The notes beneath the pieces are model-generated. The model saw nothing but the letters and a program-made list of their open reading frames with translations. It ran no database searches and was not told the DNA's origin. Shown piece after piece: positions 16,853-23,346 of a DNA stretch of 23,346 nucleotides. Position 1 is the stretch's first letter. The number at the start of each line of letters is the position of its first letter. The position numbers were made by a program, and so were the translations under genes. This stretch comes from JBPEXY01 sp052031065 (GTDB taxonomy: Bacteria > Pseudomonadota > Gammaproteobacteria > Immundisolibacterales > Immundisolibacteraceae). The stretch lies in NCBI GenBank assembly GCA_052031065.1, contig JBPEXY010000170.1, forward strand, positions 1-23,346. Direction: 5' to 3'.

Positions 16853-16886
16853 TGGCCGAACCGGCCAACCCTGTCATTCGAACAGG
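16853..16886 (+). other. Two adjacent small inverted repeats downstream of the CNNM cluster
   Basis: TGGCCG-aac-CGGCCA (16853-16867) is followed two bases later by CCTGT-cattcga-ACAGG (16870-16886). They lie 70 bases after the third CNNM stop. There is no T-run, so intrinsic termination is not supported. They may be chance, or part of the leader of the lost MFS gene that follows. The rest of 16783-16938 shows nothing I can assign. Confidence 0.2.
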
Positions 16887-16938
16887 CAGCGGTGTTAGTG
16901 TGCATTTTTCTGCTAACCGGCGCTCGACGAATAGCCGC

Positions 16939-17156
16939 ATGACGAAGACGTCCCTGTTGCCAGCTTCCATTCTCACCCTGTTTCTTGGTATGGGTCTCCT
17001 GCTCATCGGTAATGGCTTGCTGGGAACCTCCATCGGCTTGCGGGCGAGCTACGAGCGTTACCCCGACGATGTGATCAGCGTCTTGATGGCGCTGTTCTTT
17101 TCCTGGTATTGCCTGGTAGGGTTCATGCTTTGCATGCTCTTCTACGGTTTCGTCTC
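16939..17156 (+). pseudogene. Truncated N-terminus of an MFS transporter
   Basis: From ATG 16939 the frame reads MTKTSLLPASILTLFLG, then LLLIGNGLLGTSIGLRA and ISVLMALFFSWYCLVGF. These are typical of the first two membrane helices of an MFS permease of the YcaD-like type, which normally has about 380-400 residues. Family resemblance stops around residue 60-70. The frame then runs antisense into the end of the beta-CASP gene, where it only reads as shadow before a stop at 17254-17256. I therefore call it a remnant left after deletion of the rest of the gene. A genuine small membrane protein of about 105 residues is a less likely alternative. The family identification rests on pattern recognition, not alignment. 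Confidence 0.6.
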
Positions 17157-18560
17157 TCAAAAAGACAGGGATTCGCCGTCCGTCGGTATCCTGCTTTGCC
17201 AACCGCTATTGCTCAACCGATGTTGTAGTCGGAGCTTGGCGTTGTCTTCTCCGTGAACCAGACACACCGTCGGACGAGGCTCATGAAACTGGTTAACCCA
17301 CGCGAGCAGCTGGGACTGGCCCGCATGGGCTGAAAAGCCGCCCAGTGTGTGAATGCTGGCAGCAACATTCACCTCCTCACCCGCTACTTTGAAAGTTTTG
17401 GCACCGTCCACCAGCGCGCGGCCGGGAGTACCAATTGCCTGATAACCGACGATCACCACATGAGAGCGCTTACGCCAGATATTGTGCTTGAGGTGGTGAC
17501 GAATCCGGCCACCATTACACATACCACTACCGGCGATAATGATCGCCCCGCTATCGATTCTGTTTAGCGCCATGGATTCCTTGGTAGTGGTCGAATAACG
17601 CAGCGTCGGCAGGAAACTGTGCAAACTGCGTTTTCTTCCCGCCAGCTTCAGGGCTGCCTTGTCTTCGTCGTTATAGGCGTTCTGATAACGGTGGTAAATC
17701 TCGGTAACGGCAATCGCCATGGGGCTGTCCAGGTAGACGGCCTGATGAGGCAATTTACCCTGCTGGTAAAGCTCGCCGAGCCGAAAGATAATTTCCTGGG
17801 TACGACCCACTGCGAAGGAGGGAATCAGGATATTGCCGCCGTTGGTCGATGCGTCGGTAATGATCTCTTCAAACTCTGCCAGCGTCTCCTCCATCGGCCG
17901 GTGATCACGATCACCGTAAGTGGACTCAAGCAACAGAATATCAGCACTCTGCACGGCTTCCGGGTCCTGCAGCAGGGCCGCTGAGCTATTGCCCAGGTCA
18001 CCAGTGAAAACCAGTTTCTTCTCCGTTTGCCCCTCTTTGATGTAAACCTCAACGATCGCCGATCCGAGAATATGCCCGGCATCCATGAAACGGATATCGA
18101 CATCTTTGGAGATAGCGATACGCTGGTGGTAATTGACCCCAGTTCCGAGACTCAGGGTCTGTTCCACATCATCCAGATCGTACAGTGGCTTTCTTTCATC
18201 GCGTCCAGCCCTGCGCCGACGCTTGTTTTCCCACTCGGCATCACGCATCTGCAGGGAGGCAGCATCCTTAAGCAGCACCTCAAGCAGGTCGTAACAGGCC
18301 CAGGTGGCATATATCGGTCCGCTATACCCCTGCTTTTGCAACAGTGGCAGGCGACCGGAATGGTCCAGATGGGCGTGTGACAGCACCACAGCGTCGAGTT
18401 CATCGACCGCAAATTCAAAGGGGGCCAGGTTTTTCTGTTCCTCTTCACGCCGGCCCTGGTACAGACCACAGTCCAGCAGGATGCGACTGTGTTGTGTCGT
18501 TAACAGGTAGGCAGAGCCAGTGACGCCCTCTACTGCGCCATGGAAAGTGATTGTGGCCAT
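17157..18560 (-). CDS. Beta-CASP metallo-beta-lactamase-fold RNA hydrolase (CPSF73-like)
   Basis: This 467-residue cytoplasmic protein is a predicted zinc-dependent ribonuclease. The metallo-beta-lactamase domain (1-200) has SHAHLDH (61-67), His163 in DAGHILGS, and Asp188 in FTGDLG, which supply the metal ligands. The beta-CASP domain follows, with LESTYGDR (211-218), IPSFAVGRTQEI and AGSGMCNGGR. The C-terminal RNA-specificity region has GGFSAHAGQ with His412, and the closing VHGE with His436. All expected catalytic residues are present. Length and order match the bacterial group related to Thermus TTHA0252 and to the eukaryotic CPSF73 nuclease. The ATG has a GAGGA ribosome binding site at good spacing. 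It lies 61 bases after the P-type ATPase gene on the same strand and is probably last in that operon. Its RNA target is unknown. Confidence 0.93.
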   Translation of the reverse strand: MATITFHGAVEGVTGSAYLLTTQHSRILLDCGLYQGRREEEQKNLAPFEFAVDELDAVVLSHAHLDHSGRLPLLQKQGYSGPIYATWACYDLLEVLLKDAASLQMRDAEWENKRRRRAGRDERKPLYDLDDVEQTLSLGTGVNYHQRIAISKDVDIRFMDAGHILGSAIVEVYIKEGQTEKKLVFTGDLGNSSAALLQDPEAVQSADILLLESTYGDRDHRPMEETLAEFEEIITDASTNGGNILIPSFAVGRTQEIIFRLGELYQQGKLPHQAVYLDSPMAIAVTEIYHRYQNAYNDEDKAALKLAGRKRSLHSFLPTLRYSTTTKESMALNRIDSGAIIIAGSGMCNGGRIRHHLKHNIWRKRSHVVIVGYQAIGTPGRALVDGAKTFKVAGEEVNVAASIHTLGGFSAHAGQSQLLAWVNQFHEPRPTVCLVHGEDNAKLRLQHRLSNSGWQSRIPTDGESLSF

Positions 18561-18621
18561 AAAATCCTCGGTGATAAATCCGGTTTACGATTGAGCGCGA
18601 CAGAGAACCAGAAATCCATTG

Positions 18622-21360
18622 CTATTGGTGAGACGGAAGGCTCCATGCCTGTCCAGGCGCTGCTGGACTAAAACGCCGCAACAGATATTTTTCGCATTCC
18701 ACCAATACCAGCACCGAGAGCGCAACCAGCAGTATGCGCAGCCAGGCTTCGCCACCGATTGCGGCAGTCTGAAACAGGGTCTGCATGGGTGGCAGGTAGG
18801 TAAAGGCGAGTTGAATGATCAGCAGAATGCCGATTGCATAAAGCACGTAGCGGTTACCGGTCAGCCCTGCCCGGGTCAGGGAGGGGGCCAGTAAATAGCG
18901 GGCGCTAAGCAGGTAAAACACTTCGAACATCACCAGCGTATTGACCGCCACCGTACGCGCTACCTCGATGGCGGCCCCCTGTTCCCGTTCCCAGACAAAC
19001 AGACCGAAAGTGCCGGTGACCAGGATCAGCGAGACGAAAACCACCCGCCAGATCAGAAAGCCCGATAACAGTGGTTCACGCGGGTCCCGGGGCGGACGCC
19101 GCATCACGTCGCGCTCAGCGGGTTCGAAGGCCAGGGTCAGCGCCAGCGTCACTGCAGTGATCATGTTTATCCATAAAATCTGCGCGGCAGTGATGGGCAG
19201 CATACGCCCCATGACGATGGCGGCGATAATGGTCAGGGCTTCGCCGCCGTTGGTAGGCAGGATGAACAGGATGGATTTTTTCAGGTTGTCGTAGACGGTT
19301 CGACCTTCTTCCACCGCCTGCACAATGGTGCTGAAATTGTCGTCGGTGAGCACCATTTCCGCCGCCTCCTTGGCCGCCTCAGTGCCCTTCTGGCCCATCG
19401 CCACCCCGACCTCGGCGCGCTTCAGGGCCGGCGCATCGTTAACGCCATCGCCGGTCATCGCCACGACGTCGCCAGCGGCCTGCAGCGCGGTGACCAATTG
19501 TAATTTTTGCTCGGGCGAGACCCGGGCGAAAATCTCATGTTCTTTGACGACCGCGCACAACTGCGAAGCATCGTAGTGCTCCAGATCTGCGCCGCTGATT
19601 GCGCCGTTACCGTCACCAATTCCCATCTGTTGGCCGATGGCGCTGGCGGTACTGGCGTGATCGCCGGTGATCATTTTGACGCCGATACCGGCACTGCGGC
19701 AGGCCTTTACTGCAGCGATTGCCTCTTCACGCGGGGGATCGACGATGCCGACCACCCCAAGCAGGGTCAGTCCGTACTCGACGTCTGCAAAGTTAAGACT
19801 TTGCTGGCCGCTGAGCATGGCCTTGAAGGCGATTGCCAGCAGACGTTGCCCCTGACTGGCCATCTGTTCCATGGTCGCATCCCAGTATTCACGGTCAAGC
19901 GCAACATCCTCACCACGCATCCGTTGGAGGTGGCACATCGCCAGTATTTTTTCTGGCGCACCCTTCAGGTAGGCAAAGCCGTGGCCGGTGTGGTCGTGGT
20001 GCAGGGTCGCCATAAAGCGGTGCTGGGATTCGAAAGGAATCGCATCAATGCGAGGATATTCTTCCTGGTAAAAGTGCGGCTCGATACCGGCCTTCATTGC
20101 CAGGGTCACCAGCGCTCCCTCGGTGGGATCTCCCTGCAACTGCCACTGCCCAGCGCTCTCTGTTAGTGATGCGTCATTACAAAGCAGTGCTGCCTGGGCG
20201 ATCTCCCGCAGCAGGGGGAGTTCGTCCACCGTGACAGCGCGGCCATCGAGGTTAAAGCCACCCTGTGGGGCGTAACCCACGCCAGTCACTTCACACCAGC
20301 CCGCGCCACTGGCGACAGTCTGTACGGTCATTTCATTGCGGGTCAGCGTGCCGGTTTTATCCGAGCAGATCACCGTCACTGAGCCGAGGGTTTCCACCGC
20401 TGGAAGGCGGCGAATAATGGCGTTTTTCCGGGCCATGCGCTGTACGCCGATAGCGAGGGTAATGGTCATGATGGCAGGCAGACCTTCGGGAATTCCGGCC
20501 ACCGCCAGACCGACGGCAGCGAGCAGCATTTCGCCAAGGGGGTAGTTGCGAACGATCGCGCCGAACGCAAAGGTTGCGGCGGCGATGACACCAATGGCCG
20601 CACTCAGCCATTTGCCAAACGTTGACATCTGCCGCAACAGTGGCGTGGTCAGCATGGGCACTTCCCGCAGCAAGTGGCTGATACGGCCAATCTCTGTGTT
20701 CTCGCCGGTGGCGATGACCATCCCCTGGCCCTGCCCATAGGTGACCAGAGTCCCGGAAAAGGCCATGCATTTGCGATCACCGATCACCGCCTGGACCGAG
20801 ACTACTTCGGTGTTTTTATCGACTGGCAACGACTCGCCGGTGAGCATCGCCTCGTCTATGCGCAACTCTCGGTTTTTAAACAGGCGTACATCCGCCGGCA
20901 CCTTGTCGCCGGACTGCAGCAGCACCACGTCTCCGGGTACCAGCTGCTCGGCGGGCAAGGTGACGAACTGGCCGTCACGCTTAACCGTGGCCTGCTGGGA
21001 GAGTAGTTGACGAATGGCGTTTAGCGCTTCCTCGGCCTTGCCCTCCTGAACGAAACCGATCAGCGCGTTGATAATCACCACGCCAAAAATAACGCCACTG
21101 TCGACCCAGTGACCGAGCAACAGCGTGACCAGCCCGGAGCCAAGCAGCACGTAAATCAAAACATTATTGAACTGCGCCAGAAACCGTTTTAGCGCGCTTT
21201 TGCCCTCCGCGGGTCGCAGGCGATTGCTACCGTAGGCACGGAGCCTTGTTTCTGCTTCTCCGGCAGCGAGACCGTCGGCTGTGGAGTTTAACGCTGCAAA
21301 TATGGTGTTTGGAGATTGCGCGTGACTGTCGATGGGTGCTTTGGCGTTGGGTTTATCCAT
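18622..21360 (-). CDS. P2-type cation-transporting ATPase (calcium-pump-like, CtpF/PMA-like)
   Basis: This 912-residue inner-membrane pump moves a cation using ATP and a phosphoaspartate intermediate. In order, it has the cation ATPase N-terminal domain (about 15-85), TGES (174-177) in the actuator, PEGLPA (291-296) in TM4, DKTGT with Asp334 as the phosphorylated residue, KGAPE (466-470) for nucleotide binding, MITGD (563-567) and GDGVNDAP (637-644). TM5 to TM10 follow. Comparison with SERCA suggests that Glu309, Asn768, Glu771, Asn796 and Thr799 are kept (Glu292, Asn704, Glu707, Asn732, Thr735). The next residue, SERCA Asp800, is Ala736 in WINMITAV. Calcium is the first guess, but the altered site leaves another cation possible. 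It starts 36 bases after the CaCA antiporter gene and is probably cotranscribed. No strong ribosome binding site is seen at the ATG. Confidence 0.94.
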   Translation of the reverse strand: MDKPNAKAPIDSHAQSPNTIFAALNSTADGLAAGEAETRLRAYGSNRLRPAEGKSALKRFLAQFNNVLIYVLLGSGLVTLLLGHWVDSGVIFGVVIINALIGFVQEGKAEEALNAIRQLLSQQATVKRDGQFVTLPAEQLVPGDVVLLQSGDKVPADVRLFKNRELRIDEAMLTGESLPVDKNTEVVSVQAVIGDRKCMAFSGTLVTYGQGQGMVIATGENTEIGRISHLLREVPMLTTPLLRQMSTFGKWLSAAIGVIAAATFAFGAIVRNYPLGEMLLAAVGLAVAGIPEGLPAIMTITLAIGVQRMARKNAIIRRLPAVETLGSVTVICSDKTGTLTRNEMTVQTVASGAGWCEVTGVGYAPQGGFNLDGRAVTVDELPLLREIAQAALLCNDASLTESAGQWQLQGDPTEGALVTLAMKAGIEPHFYQEEYPRIDAIPFESQHRFMATLHHDHTGHGFAYLKGAPEKILAMCHLQRMRGEDVALDREYWDATMEQMASQGQRLLAIAFKAMLSGQQSLNFADVEYGLTLLGVVGIVDPPREEAIAAVKACRSAGIGVKMITGDHASTASAIGQQMGIGDGNGAISGADLEHYDASQLCAVVKEHEIFARVSPEQKLQLVTALQAAGDVVAMTGDGVNDAPALKRAEVGVAMGQKGTEAAKEAAEMVLTDDNFSTIVQAVEEGRTVYDNLKKSILFILPTNGGEALTIIAAIVMGRMLPITAAQILWINMITAVTLALTLAFEPAERDVMRRPPRDPREPLLSGFLIWRVVFVSLILVTGTFGLFVWEREQGAAIEVARTVAVNTLVMFEVFYLLSARYLLAPSLTRAGLTGNRYVLYAIGILLIIQLAFTYLPPMQTLFQTAAIGGEAWLRILLVALSVLVLVECEKYLLRRFSPAAPGQAWSLPSHQ

Positions 21361-21366
21361 GCTGGT

Positions 21367-21378
21367 AGGTGGTCACCT
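21367..21378. other. Small inverted repeat between the antiporter and ATPase genes
   Basis: AGGTG-GT-CACCT lies just upstream of the ATPase ATG, within the 36-base gap after the antiporter stop. On the minus strand the arms overlap where a ribosome binding site would be expected. A hairpin with a two-base loop is not stable as drawn, so this could instead be a protein-binding site or chance. Confidence 0.2.
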
Positions 21379-21396
21379 CTTCGATATTTGGTGATC

Positions 21397-22431
21397 TCAG
21401 TTGATACTGAGATAAGAAATGGCCCCGATGTAAATCAACAAGATCATCAGACTTTCCATACCAATGTTGGCAAAGCCTTTACGCTCGCGGTACATCAATC
21501 CAAGCAACAGGGTGCAATTCATCAACATGGCGGTGCCTAACCAGACCGACTCCTGCTCCGAAATCGCCTGATAGATCGAACCATCACGATAAAACAGGTC
21601 AGCGACGGCAACGAACAGCGTATCAAAAGCATTGCCACCAACAATATCGCCGACTGCCAGTGACAGGGCACCCGCTCGAATGGCTGTTATTGCAATCACC
21701 AGCTCAGGCAGAGAGGTTGTCACCGCTATAAAAACACCGCCGGTGACGCCTTCGGAAAGTCCGCTACGCTGAACAACTGTGAATCCGGCATTGGCTATCA
21801 GCCAGCCGGCAAACCCAACCACAAATGCACACCCGGCAAAGCTCAACGCGAGCTGCACGGGAGTAGAGGCACGACTGGCAGCCGCCTTGGGTTCCTGATC
21901 CTGACTAACCGTGCCACGAACCTGCCGCGGCAGCCACATCGGCCTTTGATGAGTGTCGACCAACATTTTCACCGTAAACAGGTAGGCGACGACCAGCAGT
22001 AAGGAGATCGGATGAATAGCAAGGACACTGGCTTGCGGCGTAATAAAGGCGATTAGCAGCAGGCACAGCAAGAGCATCAACTGCGCAGACATCATCATGT
22101 TCTCAACAGAAGCGGCAGCGAACTCCAGATTTGCCTTGCGGTAGACAAGGTCGCCCAACACCAGAAACAGTGTCTGCGCCGCTATTCCGCCCAGTGAGTT
22201 ACTCACCGCCAGGCTGGCATGACCCTGTGACGCAGCGGTGACTGAGGCAATAATGCCAGAAAGTGAGGTCGCCGCACCGACAAAGACCGCGCCGGTAAAG
22301 GCTTCACCAAGGCCACTCGCCTGAGCCAGATCGCGAGCGATGTAGGTCATTTTGACCCCGAAATAGCCAATCAGCAGCGCGGATGCGGCAAACAGCGCCA
22401 CCGCCAGGGTCAACGAATCTTCAAACAACAA
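21397..22431 (-). CDS. Sodium/calcium-type antiporter (CaCA family) with a degenerate alpha-1 motif
   Basis: This 344-residue inner-membrane protein has the CaCA layout of two five-helix halves, each with an alpha repeat, joined by a loop (about 165-195). The alpha-2 repeat is near canonical: TTSLPELVIA with Glu243, then GDIVGGNAFD with Asp270. The alpha-1 repeat reads ATSLSGIIAS and NSLGGIAAQ. The Glu expected in TSLPE (Glu54 in NCX_Mj) is Gly59, and the Ser and Asn ligands of the second half-motif are Gly and Gln. Calcium exchange by the standard mechanism is therefore doubtful. I believe this divergence recurs in a bacterial subfamily. The start is TTG, supported by AGGAG at correct spacing. 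It lies 30 bases after the dehydratase gene and 36 before the ATPase gene. Confidence 0.88.
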   Translation of the reverse strand: MLFEDSLTLAVALFAASALLIGYFGVKMTYIARDLAQASGLGEAFTGAVFVGAATSLSGIIASVTAASQGHASLAVSNSLGGIAAQTLFLVLGDLVYRKANLEFAAASVENMMMSAQLMLLLCLLLIAFITPQASVLAIHPISLLLVVAYLFTVKMLVDTHQRPMWLPRQVRGTVSQDQEPKAAASRASTPVQLALSFAGCAFVVGFAGWLIANAGFTVVQRSGLSEGVTGGVFIAVTTSLPELVIAITAIRAGALSLAVGDIVGGNAFDTLFVAVADLFYRDGSIYQAISEQESVWLGTAMLMNCTLLLGLMYRERKGFANIGMESLMILLIYIGAISYLSIN

Positions 22432-22461
22432 ACTGGCTCCTGAACGAAAGCAAAGGGCTGG

Positions 22462-23346
22462 TCAGGTGTTGCTCCATTTCAATAGCTGCTGCAACGACAC
22501 CCCCACCCCTCCACAGACCACCACCAGCACGTTCTTTTTGCCTATAAAAAAGTCGGCCTGGTCATAGACCGCAGAGAGAGGCGCACCGCAGGCAGGTTCC
22601 ACCAGTACCCGATGGTCATCAACGAACCGGCGGCATGCCGCCACTGCCCGTTCGTCGGCCACCCGATGACACTCTACCGGCCAGCTCTGCGCAATTTCAA
22701 AGGCCTGCTTTGCCACCCTGCGCGCTCCCAGTGAGCTGGCGATGCTGGTAATTTTTTCCAGCTGGATCCGTTCACCCGCCTGGCAGGATGCATAGAGTGA
22801 GTCGGTGCCGATGGTCTCTACCGCCAGCAGCGGCACATTATCCCAACCGTGGCGCTGCATCCCTTCCACCAGGCCACACATTAGCCCCCCGCCACCCACC
22901 GCGACAACCACACCATCGGGACGCAGTCCGACCTGCGCCAGTTCATCAATCAGCGTGGCGTGACCGGTCCAGAGCAGCGGATCATCAAACGGATGGAGGT
23001 AGGCGCACTGTTCGGTCAACAGAGTCTGCGCATATTCATGCGCGCTGTCCCAGTCGGCACCTTTCACAACCACATCGGCGCCATTGCGTTTGATGCGTTC
23101 AATCGCCACAGAGGAGCTGGTTTGTGGCACCACCACAGTGACCGGAATGCCAAGCTGGCGGCCGGCATACGCCACCGCCAGGCCAGCATTACCGGCGGAC
23201 GAGGCGACAAAGCGGGTGGCTCCCTGCTGCAGATAGTGCTGGCAGGCGTAGCCAATACCGCGGATTTTGAACGAACCGGACGGTTGCAACGCCTCCATCT
23301 TTAACCAGACGGTTGGCTCAACCAGATCGCTGAGAATCAGCGACTC
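22462..23346 (-). CDS. PLP-dependent L-serine/L-threonine dehydratase, SDS-like (5' end beyond the window)
   Basis: The enzyme should deaminate L-serine to pyruvate or L-threonine to 2-oxobutyrate, using pyridoxal phosphate, in the cytoplasm. The 294 visible codons continue past an internal Met at 23298 to the right edge, reading ESLILSDLVEPTVWLKMEAL, so about 25 residues are missing. The PLP lysine lies in PSGSFKIRG (codon 27 of the visible part). SSAGNAGLAVAYAGRQLG is the substrate/PLP asparagine loop and GGGGLMCG the phosphate-binding loop. Many stretches match mammalian serine dehydratase (SDS), for example FDDPLLWTGHA and ILVEPACGA-like residues near the end, more closely than E. coli IlvA. 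There is no C-terminal ACT domain, so isoleucine feedback control is not expected. It is upstream of the antiporter gene by 30 bases. Confidence 0.9.
   Translation of the reverse strand, partial: ESLILSDLVEPTVWLKMEALQPSGSFKIRGIGYACQHYLQQGATRFVASSAGNAGLAVAYAGRQLGIPVTVVVPQTSSSVAIERIKRNGADVVVKGADWDSAHEYAQTLLTEQCAYLHPFDDPLLWTGHATLIDELAQVGLRPDGVVVAVGGGGLMCGLVEGMQRHGWDNVPLLAVETIGTDSLYASCQAGERIQLEKITSIASSLGARRVAKQAFEIAQSWPVECHRVADERAVAACRRFVDDHRVLVEPACGAPLSAVYDQADFFIGKKNVLVVVCGGVGVSLQQLLKWSNT

Noticed and set aside
16846..17202. Minus-strand frame of 118 codons over the MFS remnant
   Set aside because: Composition looks antisense, and the opposite strand encodes recognisable hydrophobic MFS helices.

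Overview
The window is a protein-dense stretch of GC-rich bacterial chromosome. It most likely comes from a gammaproteobacterium: the FadH-type dienoyl-CoA reductase, the overlapping tamA-tamB pair and the tandem CorC/HlyC-family genes all fit. I cannot name a genus. No rRNA, tRNA, CRISPR array, integrase, transposase or insertion sequence is visible. Several genes appear to start with TTG or GTG.

Region 1 (1-3.7 kb, minus strand) is a three-gene molybdenum hydroxylase operon: FAD subunit, 2Fe-2S subunit, then molybdopterin subunit, as in coxMSL. The large subunit lacks the CO dehydrogenase signatures, so the substrate is unknown. A fadH gene (3.87-5.9 kb, plus strand) diverges from it. The 193-base gap between them holds a 13-bp perfect palindrome over a possible -10 box, a candidate shared operator. 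A short decayed reading frame follows fadH, then an acidic-amino-acid/cation symporter of the GltP family (6.16-7.65 kb).

Region 2 (7.7-12.9 kb, minus strand) is tamA-tamB, the outer-membrane translocation and assembly module, overlapping by four bases. Diverging from tamA are three consecutive DUF21 (CNNM/CorC) membrane proteins (12.95-16.8 kb, plus strand). The first resembles eukaryotic CNNM proteins in its membrane domain and has only a degenerate regulatory tail. The other two have the full DUF21-CBS-CBS-CorC layout. A truncated N-terminal piece of an MFS transporter follows and runs into the end of the next gene.

Region 3 (17.2-23.3 kb, minus strand) is a co-directional run with short gaps, in transcription order: a PLP-dependent serine/threonine dehydratase resembling mammalian SDS (cut by the right edge), a sodium/calcium-type antiporter, a P2-type cation ATPase, and a beta-CASP metallo-hydrolase predicted to act on RNA. 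Both cation transporters lack one acidic residue that binds calcium in well-studied relatives.

The main theme from 13 to 22.4 kb is divalent-cation handling: three CNNM/CorC proteins, one CaCA exchanger and one P-type ATPase. I see no clearly new defence, mobile or RNA-based system. The observations most worth a second look are the CNNM triplet, the altered cation-binding residues in the antiporter and ATPase, and the palindrome between the molybdenum hydroxylase operon and fadH.
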